Below, in pieces: positions 10,404 to 19,700 of a stretch of 64,000 bases of DNA. The stretch's first letter is position 1. The number at the start of each line of letters is the position of its first letter. This DNA comes from Pantoea sp. alder81. Lineage in GTDB: Bacteria > Pseudomonadota > Gammaproteobacteria > Enterobacterales > Enterobacteriaceae. The stretch is taken from NCBI RefSeq assembly GCF_020179835.1, contig NZ_JAIUDA010000001.1:1-64000 (forward strand), given 5' to 3'. The position numbers and the translations under genes were made by a program. Under the pieces are notes generated by a model. The model was not told the DNA's origin. It worked only from the letters and a program-made list of their open reading frames with translations, and ran no database searches.

Positions 10404-11087
10404 ATGAAAATACAACATGATCATTATGACCGCCTGTCTGTCAGGTTATCGGTCATTATCAGCCGGTTACTGGCTGGCCAATCCCTGGAGCTCAAAGCGC
10501 TGGCAAATGAGTTTGGTGTCTCAGAGCGCACACTACAGCGGGATTTTCAGCAGCGTCTAATCCATCTGGATCTTGAACATTCCAGTGGCTGTTATCGACT
10601 TATCCGGCGAGCCGGTCGAGAGCACTTACCCAATACCTTTGCGTTTATCCTCAACTCTGGCATTTCGGGGATCATTCCGGCTCAGAACCGCAGACTCATC
10701 CGGTTGATTACCAGCAGCTCTGGTGGCTCTCCATGCCTTATCGGGCATGGAGGGCTGCCATCACCAATCACCCAGACCACCTGCTTTCTGGAGCTGGCCG
10801 AAGCTATCCGTGACTACCGGGCCGTTACGCTATTAGTCAATGGTAAGAGCTACGAAGGAGTGACTCCTCGCCGCCTGATCTTTCAGTCAAGAAATTGGTT
10901 TCTTGTAGCTACTCGGGCGAGAAAGCTACAGGTGTTTCAGATGGAAGACGTTAAGGCTGTAACTGTTCTTGACACCTCTTTTTGCAGAAAGCCTGAACTT
11001 GATGCACTCACCGCCAGTGAGGAGTTTATTTCGGCTCTTCCACACTTTCGTTTCATCAGTGACGTTATTCAGACCTTCAGAGAGTAA
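10404..11087 (+). CDS. WYL-domain transcription regulator of a defence/CP4-like island
   Basis: DNA-binding regulator, 227 residues from the chosen ATG. The N-terminal helix-turn-helix reads ALANEFGVSERTLQRDF (about residues 32-48), of the DeoR-like type. The C-terminal part (VTPRRLIFQSRNWFLVATR) matches the WYL ligand-sensing domain, in which the signature is degenerate (WFL). Such proteins usually act as autorepressors of defence islands and respond to nucleic acid or nucleotide signals. The upstream palindromes at 10200 and 10323 are candidate sites. It sits before a GTPase gene, the order seen in E. coli CP4-type prophage islands. Confidence 0.75.
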   Translation: MKIQHDHYDRLSVRLSVIISRLLAGQSLELKALANEFGVSERTLQRDFQQRLIHLDLEHSSGCYRLIRRAGREHLPNTFAFILNSGISGIIPAQNRRLIRLITSSSGGSPCLIGHGGLPSPITQTTCFLELAEAIRDYRAVTLLVNGKSYEGVTPRRLIFQSRNWFLVATRARKLQVFQMEDVKAVTVLDTSFCRKPELDALTASEEFISALPHFRFISDVIQTFRE

Positions 11088-11125
11088 CTGGCAACGTTCA
11101 TTTCAACATAAGCAAGGAGACCTTT

Positions 11126-11673
11126 ATGGATGACCCGGTGAAGGGCGAAAGCCGGATGATTACTGATGCCAATGGCATCACCAGAAGAGAAGGGGGGATT
11201 TCAGGAATATGGGGAAATATGTTTAATGAGAACAATGGGATAAAAGCCGACAGCCCGCCGCTCATACCTGACATCAGGGATATTCTCGATGTTTTCCCTC
11301 AGTCGCTGCGGGAAAGCCTGGTTAACAAAATCAGTGAAGCTAACGACTATGAACCTGTTATTGGTGTTATGGGAAAGACCGGCGCAGGTAAATCAAGCGT
11401 GTGTAATGCGCTATTCTAGGGCGAAGTGTGTGCGGTCAGTGACGTTGAAGCCTGTACGCGTGAGGCCCGAGAACTGCGCATACGCTTCGGCAAACGATCG
11501 CTGAAGATCATTGATATTCCTGGTGTCGGTGAGAATGCTTTACGGGATAAAGAGTACGAAGGTCTTTACCGTACTTTGCTTCCCTCACTGGATCTCATCC
11601 TCTGGGTGATAAAAGGCGATGATCGAGCTTTTTCTGCAGATGAGCATTTCTACAATAATGTCCTGCTCCCTGC
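11126..11673 (+). pseudogene. YfjP-like island GTPase, broken by a TAG and truncated
   Basis: Fragment of a TRAFAC GTPase of the YfjP/YeeP type found in E. coli CP4 islands. The G1 motif GKTGAGKSS lies about residue 87 and G3 as DIPGVGE further on. The frame starts well (AAGGAGA before ATG 11126) but stops at TAG 11417-11419 directly after the G1 region. The family usually has Gln in that position (NALFQGE), so CAG to TAG is likely. The frame then continues from GEVCAVSDVEAC to about 11,673, where similarity ends at VLLPA and another gene remnant begins in a different frame. The C-terminal half of the GTPase is gone. Not expected to be functional. Confidence 0.75.
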
Positions 11674-12012
11674 AGCTTCGGTAAGAAGATCATCATTAAC
11701 AATTCGGTGACGCATAACCGCTGGGGCTTTAGCCTTAACTGGGGTTGGCGGCGGGATCAGTTGGCAGACTTGGAGCGAATGCTGTTTCTGCTGGATGGCA
11801 GACCCATCCCTGACAACCGGGGTGATATCTCCACTCGGTTGATGGAGCATATCCGGGATAATCCGGCTAAGGACGTTTACGAAGATGAGTTCTTCAGCAT
11901 TCGTTACTATCAAAAAGGCACAGCGCACTTGGCCTTCAAGCGTCTGGAGTTGATTGAGCGAATGAATGACATCATTGCTAAACACTTTCCGGGAATGCTG
12001 GCTGCGCGGTAA
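11674..12012 (+). pseudogene. C-terminal remnant of a DUF4942 island protein
   Basis: The frame reading SFGKKIIINNSVTHN and then RWGFSLNWGW, RRDQLADLERMLFLLDG and ELIERMNDIIAKHFPGML is the C-terminal part of DUF4942-type proteins, which accompany YfjP-type GTPases on CP4-like islands. There is no start codon or ribosome binding site of its own, and it is joined directly to the GTPase remnant, so a deletion has fused two neighbouring genes out of frame. Identification rests on recalled family sequence. The N-terminal part is missing and function is unlikely. Confidence 0.65.
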
Positions 12013-12017
12013 GTTTG

Positions 12018-12061
12018 GTGTCGTATGTTTGCTGTTAAAAGTGTCGTATATTTGCTATGAT
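12018..12061 (+). promoter_or_regulatory. Two direct repeats at the promoter of the AbiE-like pair
   Basis: GTGTCGTATGTTTGCT (12018-12033) is repeated with one change as GTGTCGTATATTTGCT (12041-12056), 23 bases apart start to start. TATGAT at 12056-12061 is a plausible -10 element, so the second repeat fills the spacer. AbiEi-type antitoxins repress their own promoters, and the repeats are likely operator sites. Both repeats contain TGTCG, the half-site of the palindromes at 10200 and 10323. Confidence 0.5.
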
Positions 12062-12086
12062 GAAGAAACGACCAAAGGAGGTTGGC

Positions 12087-12482
12087 ATGACCATAAAAGC
12101 TCGTATTCAGTCACGGCTGAAACGCTCAAAGCGTTATGTTTTCACTCGTGACGATTTCAAAGATCTTGCTGGTTACGATCAAATTGGCAGAGCACTGCGT
12201 GAACTGGTGAAGGAAGGGCAGTTGCTGAAAGTAGGCTATGGCATCTACACCAAAGCGCGGCAAAATGCGATTACCGGTAAGCTGATGCCTGCTGCTCCCG
12301 GAGGTTCTGCTGCGGTAATGATTGAGGCGTTGGAACGTCTGAAAGTGGATTACCGTCTGGCAGGAGCAACAAGTGCCTACAACAGTGGTAAATCTACCCA
12401 GATCCCCGCGTCACTTGAAATCAAAACCTCACCACGTTTTAAGAGAACATTGTCAGTAGGGAGCAGCAAGCTAAATGGATGA
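12087..12482 (+). CDS. AbiEi-like antitoxin (DUF6088 family)
   Basis: Probable antitoxin and autorepressor, 131 residues. The N-terminal winged helix-turn-helix reads VFTRDDFKDLAGYDQIGRAL, followed by ELVKEGQLLKVGYGIYTK, the wing typical of AbiEi/DUF6088 proteins. The start at ATG 12087 is chosen because AAAGGAGG lies 7 bases upstream; an earlier in-frame ATG at 12057 overlaps the putative -10 and has no such site. Its last 8 bases overlap the toxin gene, so the two are translated as a coupled pair. Confidence 0.8.
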   Translation: MTIKARIQSRLKRSKRYVFTRDDFKDLAGYDQIGRALRELVKEGQLLKVGYGIYTKARQNAITGKLMPAAPGGSAAVMIEALERLKVDYRLAGATSAYNSGKSTQIPASLEIKTSPRFKRTLSVGSSKLNG

Positions 12483-13425
12483 TTTAAGAAAGCTATTCCC
12501 GGACGTTGCCGATGCCCTGGGCATTGAATCAGTTGCAATTGTAGAGAAAGATCATTACATCGTTGAGTTATTGCGATTGCTCCAGCCTCTGTCCTTTGAT
12601 ACACATCTGCTGGTTTTTGCCGGTGGAACAGCATTATCAAAAGCGGGTATATCTTTGAACAGGATGTCGGAGGACGTGGACATTAAGCTTGTTCCTGTCG
12701 CCGGTTTTTCCCAGCAATATTCCAGAGGTCAGCGTAAAAGTATCCGTAAGGGTATTATTCAGACCATTATCGAAACGATTGCCGCCTCAGGTACGTTTCG
12801 CATGGATGAAGAGTATCCAAAGGTTACTCGTGATGAATACCGTTATAATGAAATTCCAATGCGTTACCCGCAGAAATATTCACAAGCTCCTTGCTTAAGA
12901 CCATTTATCAAACTGGAACTGATGGAAACGGATTTGCTTGAGGCTGCGGAAAACCGTGCTATTAGCTCCTTGGTAATGGATCTAACAAAAAAGGGCGAAG
13001 CAGTGAGGGCTTTCCCTTGCGCAACGATCGGCAGCACGCAGGCTGAAAAACTGATTTCGATGATGCGCAGAACGGCTGCAAGTATGCGTGATGTGGAACG
13101 TGTAGTGGATGAATCACTGGTTCGTCATATTTACGACAATTTTTGTATTGTTAGAGAAAAAGGTGCTGATGTTCCTGTTTTAAAGCAATTCGTGCAGGAA
13201 TGCATTGAGCAGGATATTGAACGTTACGGTGCCCAGTATCCTGAATTCTGCGAGTCGCCTGTTGAAGAACTAAAAATGGGGTTGGAAGAACTTGAGAGCA
13301 ATCCTGTTTATAAAGAACGCTATCTGCAGTTCGTCACACCAATGGTGTTCGGTGAAAGCCACGTTTCATGGGAAGATGCCTATATCTGCTTCCGCAAAAC
13401 GGCATTAGATGTGTTAAAAGCATAG
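12475..13425 (+). CDS. AbiEii-like nucleotidyltransferase toxin
   Basis: Toxin of a type IV-like toxin-antitoxin pair, 316 residues, in the AbiEii/AbiGii (DUF1814) group. The nucleotidyltransferase core is visible as VFAGGTALSKAG (about residues 43-54) followed by RMSEDVDIKL, giving the GG(T/S)-x9-DxD pattern that binds nucleotide and metal. Members add nucleotides to tRNA 3' ends or otherwise block growth, giving abortive infection. The frame is intact, unlike most of the island around it, which fits selection against loss of the pair. A short unremarkable stretch follows before the probable island boundary. Confidence 0.85.
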   Translation: MDDLRKLFPDVADALGIESVAIVEKDHYIVELLRLLQPLSFDTHLLVFAGGTALSKAGISLNRMSEDVDIKLVPVAGFSQQYSRGQRKSIRKGIIQTIIETIAASGTFRMDEEYPKVTRDEYRYNEIPMRYPQKYSQAPCLRPFIKLELMETDLLEAAENRAISSLVMDLTKKGEAVRAFPCATIGSTQAEKLISMMRRTAASMRDVERVVDESLVRHIYDNFCIVREKGADVPVLKQFVQECIEQDIERYGAQYPEFCESPVEELKMGLEELESNPVYKERYLQFVTPMVFGESHVSWEDAYICFRKTALDVLKA

Positions 13426-13578
13426 CGCCAGAGATATGCTCTACTGTGAGCATTTTCCAGGTAACCTTTGCCCCGATTCGAGTCCCAAAATCAATGATTT
13501 AATGTGTTGGTATCGATGTTGGTAAATTATCTAAATGTTATTTTTTATTTCTTTTAAATCAAAGGATTAATCATTATG

Positions 13579-13599
13579 TGCGAGTCCGGCCTTCGCACC
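13579..13599 (+). other. tRNA-Leu (leuX) 3'-end-like fragment, probable attachment site
   Basis: CGAGTCCGGCCTTCGCACC at 13581-13599 matches the T-arm and acceptor end of the enterobacterial leuX tRNA, which reads the same with one more G before CACC. No tRNA body precedes it. leuX is a well-known insertion hotspot for genomic islands, which leave a copy of the tRNA 3' end at their far side. The plus orientation fits a tRNA gene to the left, outside the window. The match is recalled, not searched. Confidence 0.5.
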
Positions 13600-13953
13600 C
13601 TACAGTTTCACCATTCCCAAAACCCGCCACAAATCCCCCACACTCAAATCCCTCACCACTGAACGCGGCTCCTTCCTCAACCAACTCACCAATCGCCCAA
13701 TCCCCAACAAATCCAGCCCCTCAGAATTAAACAGATACTCATTATCTCCGAGCCCAAAAGTCTCCTTAAACGATCTCTCCTCGGTCACAAACGAAACTCC
13801 AAACTTCTTCTCCGCGTCCTCCAGCAACTCAACTCCATCATCTCCGGTAATACCCAGATCAGCATCCAGCAGGGTATGCTCAGTAATCACAGACTTGTGA
13901 TCCCCCGAAAACTCACGCAGAAATTCAATCACCTCTTCCAAAGTAGGCTTCAC
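13600..13953 (-). CDS. DUF1493 family acyl-carrier-like protein
   Basis: Small acidic protein, 117 residues, of the DUF1493 family, whose members look like acyl carrier proteins. The pattern TLLDADLGITGDDGVELLED resembles the carrier helix II region, but the usual DSL serine is replaced by GDDG, so a phosphopantetheine arm is not expected. Function is unknown. Its ATG (13953-13951) overlaps the stop of the LysR gene, so the two are translationally coupled. The 3' end lies directly beside the attachment-like site, and the gene may be backbone or the last island gene. Confidence 0.65.
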   Translation of the reverse strand: MKPTLEEVIEFLREFSGDHKSVITEHTLLDADLGITGDDGVELLEDAEKKFGVSFVTEERSFKETFGLGDNEYLFNSEGLDLLGIGRLVSWLRKEPRSVVRDLSVGDLWRVLGMVKL

Positions 13954-14879
13954 ACTAACCTCCCAGATTCATCCCCAGCCACCAACGGCAAATCCTCATC
14001 CAACGTCCCCAGCATATACTCAACAAAAACCCTTACCTTGCTATTCGCCGTCTGCTTCGTTGCGAACACCGCACTCACCGGCATCGATCCCACTGCAAAC
14101 TCCCTCAACACCGGCACCAATGTCCCTGAAGCCAAATCCGGTCCCGCCAGCCAGGCCGGAAACTGCGTAATCCCCAACCCCGCCAGAGCGGCGGCACGCT
14201 GTTGCTCACCATCATTACTCTGAAACCGGCCTTGAGGCATCAGCGTAATCGCCTTACCGTACCCATCCACAAACCTCCACGGATGCATGCCGCGACCGGC
14301 ATTAAACGAGATGCACTGATGCTCACTCAGTTCAGCAGGTGCGGCGGGCACGCCATAATTCGCCAGATAATCCGGGCTCGCCACCGTGATCAGCGGGCTG
14401 TCGGCCAGCTTGCGTTGCGTCAGCGCCGAATCCTGCAGTTCGCCGTGTCGGATGGCGACATCGATATTCTCTTCTATCAAATCCACATGCCGCTCGGAGA
14501 CGCGCAGTTCCACATTCAGCGCCGGATAGCGCGCCAGCAGCGCAGGCAGGCGCGGCACGATGTAGAAGCGGCCAAACACTGGTGCCACTGAGATGCGCAG
14601 CGTGCCTGCCGGTTCATCTGCGCCATATTTGACGTTTAATTCTAGCTGGTCGAATTCATCGCGCAGGCGCAGTGCGCCGTCATAAAAGGTTCGGCCTGCG
14701 TCGGTTAGGGCGATGCCGCGTGAGGAGCGTTTCAGTAACGGGTGATTGAACTGCTTCTCCAGTGCGGCGATCTGTTTGCTGACCGCAGATTGGCCAACAC
14801 CGGCTTCTTTAGCGGCGGCGGAGAAACTGCCGCATTCGACCACGCGCAGAAACAGCCGGATAGCATCAAGTCGATCCAT
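13950..14879 (-). CDS. LysR-family transcription regulator
   Basis: Full-length LysR-type regulator, 309 residues. The N-terminal helix-turn-helix reads SFSAAAKEAGVGQSAVSKQI (about residues 18-37), followed by the linker helix. The remaining 220 residues form the periplasmic-binding-like effector domain (LRISVAPVFGRFYIVPRLP onward), most like the group that includes DmlR and PgrR. It is transcribed away from the esterase gene at 14981, the classic arrangement in which a LysR protein controls its divergent neighbour. The effector is unknown. DUF1493 is coupled downstream. Confidence 0.85.
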   Translation of the reverse strand: MDRLDAIRLFLRVVECGSFSAAAKEAGVGQSAVSKQIAALEKQFNHPLLKRSSRGIALTDAGRTFYDGALRLRDEFDQLELNVKYGADEPAGTLRISVAPVFGRFYIVPRLPALLARYPALNVELRVSERHVDLIEENIDVAIRHGELQDSALTQRKLADSPLITVASPDYLANYGVPAAPAELSEHQCISFNAGRGMHPWRFVDGYGKAITLMPQGRFQSNDGEQQRAAALAGLGITQFPAWLAGPDLASGTLVPVLREFAVGSMPVSAVFATKQTANSKVRVFVEYMLGTLDEDLPLVAGDESGRLV

Positions 14880-14980
14880 TACGTAGTCCTGATGGGAATA
14901 GAAGGTATTCCATTAAGCCAGCTAGTTGCGAAAATTGGAATGGCATAAGATTGCTCCACACCCTTTTACCGGAGCAACTT

Positions 14981-15865
14981 ATGAACAAGACACAGTATCC
15001 CTTAACCGATCACGACCGTTTGCAGGTGCAGCAATCACTGACCGAACAGCAAGCGCATCGCGAGCACTTTAGCGGCACGATGCGCGAGTATTATGACGAG
15101 ATGAGTGCGGAGACACCACTGGAAGCAGGTGTGCATTGTGAGCACGTCGCGGATTCGGGTTGGTGGCTGCATCCGCAGGAGACACGCACCGAGCAGGTTA
15201 TCGTGTTCATCCATGGTGGGGCATATATGCTCGGCAGCGCGCAGGCCTACCGCGGATTCGCCAGCCAGCTGGCGGTGCGCACTGGCTATTCAACCTTTGT
15301 GCTGGACTATCCGCTGGCACCGGAACATCCATTCCCGACCGCGCCGGACAGGGTGATTGAGATACTGAAAGGGCTAGTCGACAGCGGCATTGAACATATC
15401 GCGCTGGTGGGCGATTCAGCGGGTGCTGCGCTGTCATTGGTGGCGCTGCAGCATCCGCAGCTGGTGCAGAAAATCCGATCTGCCGTGCTGTTTTCGCCCT
15501 GGACCGATCTGACCTTCAGTGGCGCTTCTTTTAACGATCCCAGCATACGCGATCCGATTTTCCAGCCATCGATCCTGCAGGATGCCGGTGCGGCTTATTT
15601 GCAGGGCGCATCGGCGGAGGATCAACGCGCCTCGCCGCTGTTTGCGCAATATAGCCACTTACCGCCGCTGGTGATTCAGGTTGGCACCGAAGAACTGTTG
15701 CTGGATGACGCCACGCGCTTAGCGGCTCACTTCGCTGAGCAGGGCGGTGAAGTGCAGTTGGATATCTATCAAGGCACGCACCACGTGTTTCAACGGGATA
15801 TCCGGTTGGATGCCGCGCGTCACGCACTGGATAGCGCTGCCAGTTTTATTCGCCAGTATCAGTAA
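14981..15865 (+). CDS. Alpha/beta hydrolase of the hormone-sensitive lipase (esterase) type
   Basis: Cytoplasmic carboxylesterase-like enzyme, 294 residues, with no signal peptide. The oxyanion-hole motif HGGAYMLGS and the nucleophile motif GDSAGAA place it in the HSL (bacterial family IV) group, and DYPLAPEHPFP is typical of it. The likely triad is Ser of GDSAG, Asp in ELLLDDATRL and His in GTHHVF. The substrate is probably a small acyl ester. The start at 14981 is chosen because GGAG lies 6 to 7 bases upstream. It is divergent from the LysR gene and probably under its control. Confidence 0.8.
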   Translation: MNKTQYPLTDHDRLQVQQSLTEQQAHREHFSGTMREYYDEMSAETPLEAGVHCEHVADSGWWLHPQETRTEQVIVFIHGGAYMLGSAQAYRGFASQLAVRTGYSTFVLDYPLAPEHPFPTAPDRVIEILKGLVDSGIEHIALVGDSAGAALSLVALQHPQLVQKIRSAVLFSPWTDLTFSGASFNDPSIRDPIFQPSILQDAGAAYLQGASAEDQRASPLFAQYSHLPPLVIQVGTEELLLDDATRLAAHFAEQGGEVQLDIYQGTHHVFQRDIRLDAARHALDSAASFIRQYQ

Positions 15866-16114
15866 CACTTCGCAAGCCTGGCCAGTGATTCCCGCAACGC
15901 AGGCCGGGCACAAATCCATTCTCTCATCCCCCCATCACATTTATTTTAGTAGCCGCCACATCCACCGATATAACCGTTAAGGGATCGTTTCCGAAGAGGG
16001 GGGCTGGCGAGGCAAAGGCGAGTCAATTTGGCGCTAATGCCTGACGGTTAATGACGCACGTCAATTCACCCAGCCGCTCTAATTTATCGGTCAATGCGCG
16101 GGACGGGGTGAAGA

Positions 16115-16741
16115 ATGGAAAAGGTACTGATTGTTGACGATCATCCAATCACGCGATTAGCGCTCAAGATACTGATTGAAGAAGATAATCGGGTAGTAGT
16201 GGGCGAAGTGAGCGATGGCATTCAGGCCATCCAGTTTGTGAAAAAACTGCAGCCGGATTTAGTGATTATTGATATCGATATCCCGGTGCTCAACGGTATC
16301 GATGTCATCAGGCGCGTGCGCCAGAGTGGGCACGAGATGGGCATTCTGGTGCTCTCGGGCAAAGACAGCGAACACTATATCCGCCGTTGCGCCACGGCGG
16401 GTGCCAACGGATTTATGAGCAAGTGCAAAGATTTGGCCGAGCTGAGAGATGCGATTCGCGCCATCAGCAAGGGGTACGGCTTTTTCCCGATGAATCGTGC
16501 GCGTCAGGGCTCGCACCTTGATGAGGAAAGCAGTGACCAGCGCAAAATTGATGAGCTGTCGCCGAAAGAGCTGGATGTGCTGCGTCAGCTGGCGCGCGGC
16601 GAGAAAGTGGTGGATATCGCCCGAGGCATGAATATCAGCGATAAGACCGTCAGCACCTATAAAAGCCGGCTGATGATGAAGCTGGAGTTGAAGAACCTGG
16701 TGGATGTGCTCGATTTTGCCCAGCGGCACAATCTGGATTGA
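16115..16741 (+). CDS. EvgA/BvgA-like response regulator, copy 1
   Basis: NarL/FixJ-type response regulator, 208 residues. The receiver domain has the acidic pair DD at 8-9, the probable phosphorylated Asp53 (IIDIDIP) and the switch Lys near GFMSK. The C-terminal LuxR-type helix-turn-helix reads ISDKTVSTYKSRLMMKL, nearly the EvgA sequence. It ends 13 bases from the 3' end of the sensor kinase on the other strand and is about 60 percent identical by eye to the second regulator at 20372. It is the natural partner, or competitor for phosphate, of the neighbouring hybrid kinase. Confidence 0.85.
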   Translation: MEKVLIVDDHPITRLALKILIEEDNRVVVGEVSDGIQAIQFVKKLQPDLVIIDIDIPVLNGIDVIRRVRQSGHEMGILVLSGKDSEHYIRRCATAGANGFMSKCKDLAELRDAIRAISKGYGFFPMNRARQGSHLDEESSDQRKIDELSPKELDVLRQLARGEKVVDIARGMNISDKTVSTYKSRLMMKLELKNLVDVLDFAQRHNLD

Positions 16742-16754
16742 TGTGCTCGGCATA

Positions 16755-19700
16755 TCATGCGCTGAATTCGTCTTTGAGAAAGGTTTCGATAGCCTGATTC
16801 AACACATGCACGCAGCCCAGCGTTTCATCGAGCATCTGGCCGAGATGGCGTTCATCGGCTGGGGCGCTACAGGCTTGCTCTAATTCGCGGCACTGATCGG
16901 CAATCGAGACTGCGCCGATGATCTGCACCGAACCTGCCAGACGGTGCAGGCTGCGTTCCAGCGCGGGCCAGTCGCGATTGTCGAAACAGGCGCAGGCCAC
17001 CTGCATATCCTGCAGGTTTTCATCGCGGGTGGCGCTGAGCAGGCGCTGCAGCATCTCGTTGTCCTGATGGGCCAGTTCGCGCAGGGCGTTGAGATCGAGC
17101 AGATGATTGAGTGCGACATGGCCGGGATAGGGCACAACAGTCGGGCGCGGAACCCTTTGCAACAGCGCTTCCAGCTGCGGCAGGCGTAACGGTTTGAACA
17201 GGCAGTCATCCATGCCCGCTTCCAGGCAGCGCGATCGCTCTTCAGGCTGTGCGTTGGCGGTCAGCCCCATGATGGTGAGCGGTTCACGCTGTTTCTTACG
17301 CAGTTCGCGCGTCAGGGTAAAGCCATCCATCACCGGCATGCTGCAATCGGTGATCACCAAATCAATCTGGTTTTCCTGCCACAGCCACAGCGCCTGTTCG
17401 CCATCCTCGGCTTCGATCACTTTGTGTCCCAGTCGGGTGAGCTGGCGTTTCAGCAGCAGGCGGTTGGCAGGATGATCATCCACCGTCAGGATGGTTAACG
17501 GCAGGCCGCAGGCATCTTGCTGGCGTATCGGTTCCACCGGCGCGCTGACCGCTTCACGGCAATCCACCGGGATGCGCACGCAGATGCGGGTGCCGCGTCC
17601 CGGTTGGCTGTGCAGCGTCAGGCTGCCCGCCATCATCGCCACCATTTGTTCGCAAATCGCTAATCCGAGTCCGGTGCCGCTCTGTTTTTTACCCGATGCG
17701 GACTGTTCGTAAGGATTGAATATCAGCTGCTGATCCTCTTCGCTGATGCCGATGCCGGTATCCTGCACCGTAAGTTCCAGCGTGGCGCGATCGCCTTCGC
17801 CGGGTTTGCTGCGCACCTGTACTTCGACCGTGCCGCGCTCGGTGAATTTGATGGCGTTGCTGATCAGGTTGGAAAGGATCTGCCGCAGACGCATCGGATC
17901 CAGCAGCAGTTCGTCTGGATGCAGCACGTCAATCTGATAGTGCAGCAGCAATCCTTTCTGGCGCGCCAGCCCTTCGAACACGCGCACCACCGGTTCGGCC
18001 AGCGTATCGAAGCGCACCCATTCCGGCGACAGCTCCAGCTTGCCCGATTCGATTTTCGCCATGTCGAGGATATCGCCAATCAGCCCCATCAGCGATTGCG
18101 CGGATTCATAGGCGACGCGCACCGACTCTTTATCGCACGGCTGTTGCAGACGATTGGCGACCGCCAGCTCCAGCAAGCCGATAATCGCGCTGATCGGCGT
18201 GCGAATTTCGTGGCTCATGGTGGCGAGGAAGGTACTTTTGGTGCGATTGGCCTGTTCGGCGCGCTCGCTGGCCTGCAGCAGATCGCGGGTCAGCTGTTCA
18301 TGTTCCGTCACGTCCTGCCAGCTGCAAATCATGCCGGCGAGGTTGCCGTGATTATCACGAAACGCCACCGCGCGGTGAATGACATCACGCAGTTCGTGGC
18401 CGTTATCGATCTGGCCGCGCTGCGGTGCCATCTCCAAAGACGTTTGCTCGGCCAGCAAGGCCATTTGCGCCTGGCAGATGGCGTGCAACGGGTGCGCGCT
18501 GTCACTGAGCGGCAATTGGCTGATATTGGAATGTGGATCGTTGAAGAACTGGCTCCAGGCCGGGTTTTTGTTGGTCATCTCGCCTTTGTGGTCAATGACG
18601 TAGATCGGCACCGGCGTGCCATTAAACAGGGTTTTTTGGAAGGTGGCGTGTTCCTGCAGCCGCGCCTGAGCCTCTTTACGCTGACGCACCGCGCGATGCA
18701 GATGGTAGTTCCAGAACAGCGAGGTGAGCACCAGCACCGCGAAGATCCCCGCCAGCCAGTAGAATTCGTGACGATACGCCATCCAGGTATCGAGTTTAAC
18801 ATCGGGCGTGCCCTGCCATTTCATTGCCAGCAGCGAGATATCGCGCGGCGGAATGGTCGCCAGCACCTTGTTTAGGATGCTCAGCAGTTCCGGATTATCG
18901 CGCCCTACAGCAAAGGAAATCCGCGCCGGATTTTCCCCGAGGCGTGAAACAATCTGCAGGCGATTACTGAAGTAGCGATCGATCATATAGCGTGCGGCAA
19001 TCAGGTTATTCACCGCGCTATCTACCCGGCCTTCATTAACCATCTGCAGCGCGATGCTGGCGTTCTCGACGGTGACCAACTTGATGTGGGGGAAATTTTC
19101 CGTCAGCCAACTGGTGAGTTCGTGCTGGGGTGTGATCGCCAGCGTATCGGTATCGTTGAGTGATTTGGGCGCACCCAGCGTGTTTTTGCTCACCAGCACA
19201 TAGGGCGGCAGCACATAAGGGCGAGAGAAAAGGGCGCGCGCTTCTCGCTGCGGGCTGTGGGCAATCGATCCCACCAGTTCAACTTCATGGCGGCTTAACC
19301 GGTCAAACATTGCATTGACGGAGGAGGCTTCCACCATGGTGAAATCGATGCCGGTGCGCAGGTGGATCAAGCGCAGTAAGTCCGCGGTCATGCCGTTAAA
19401 TTTGTTGTGTCGGTCTTTGAGTGTGAAAGGCGCATCAAGCGGGTTCATCACTACACGCATTGTCTGATGCTGAGCCAGCCAGCGCCGCTCACGATCGGTG
19501 AGTTGCAGAGAGGGTGCCGCCATCATCGGCGGTATACTTTGCACCCACTGATGGAAGATGGCTTTGTGCTGCTGCAAGGGAATGGCGTTCAGTACCGCAT
19601 TGACGCCCCGATACAGCGGCGCATTGCGAATGGGAAAGACAAAGCGCGGTCCGGCATCGGTGGGCTCAAAAATGCGTATCACGGAAAGCGTTGAGGCGTA

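Noticed and set aside
13474-13486. Second tRNA-like piece (GATTCGAGTCCC)
   Set aside because: Only a T-loop-like dozen bases, with no acceptor end. Too short to call an attachment site.
17919-18875. A 318-codon open frame opposite the sensor kinase
   Set aside because: High G/C third positions keep the antisense strand open. It has no ribosome site or family pattern, while the kinase strand shows all domain motifs.
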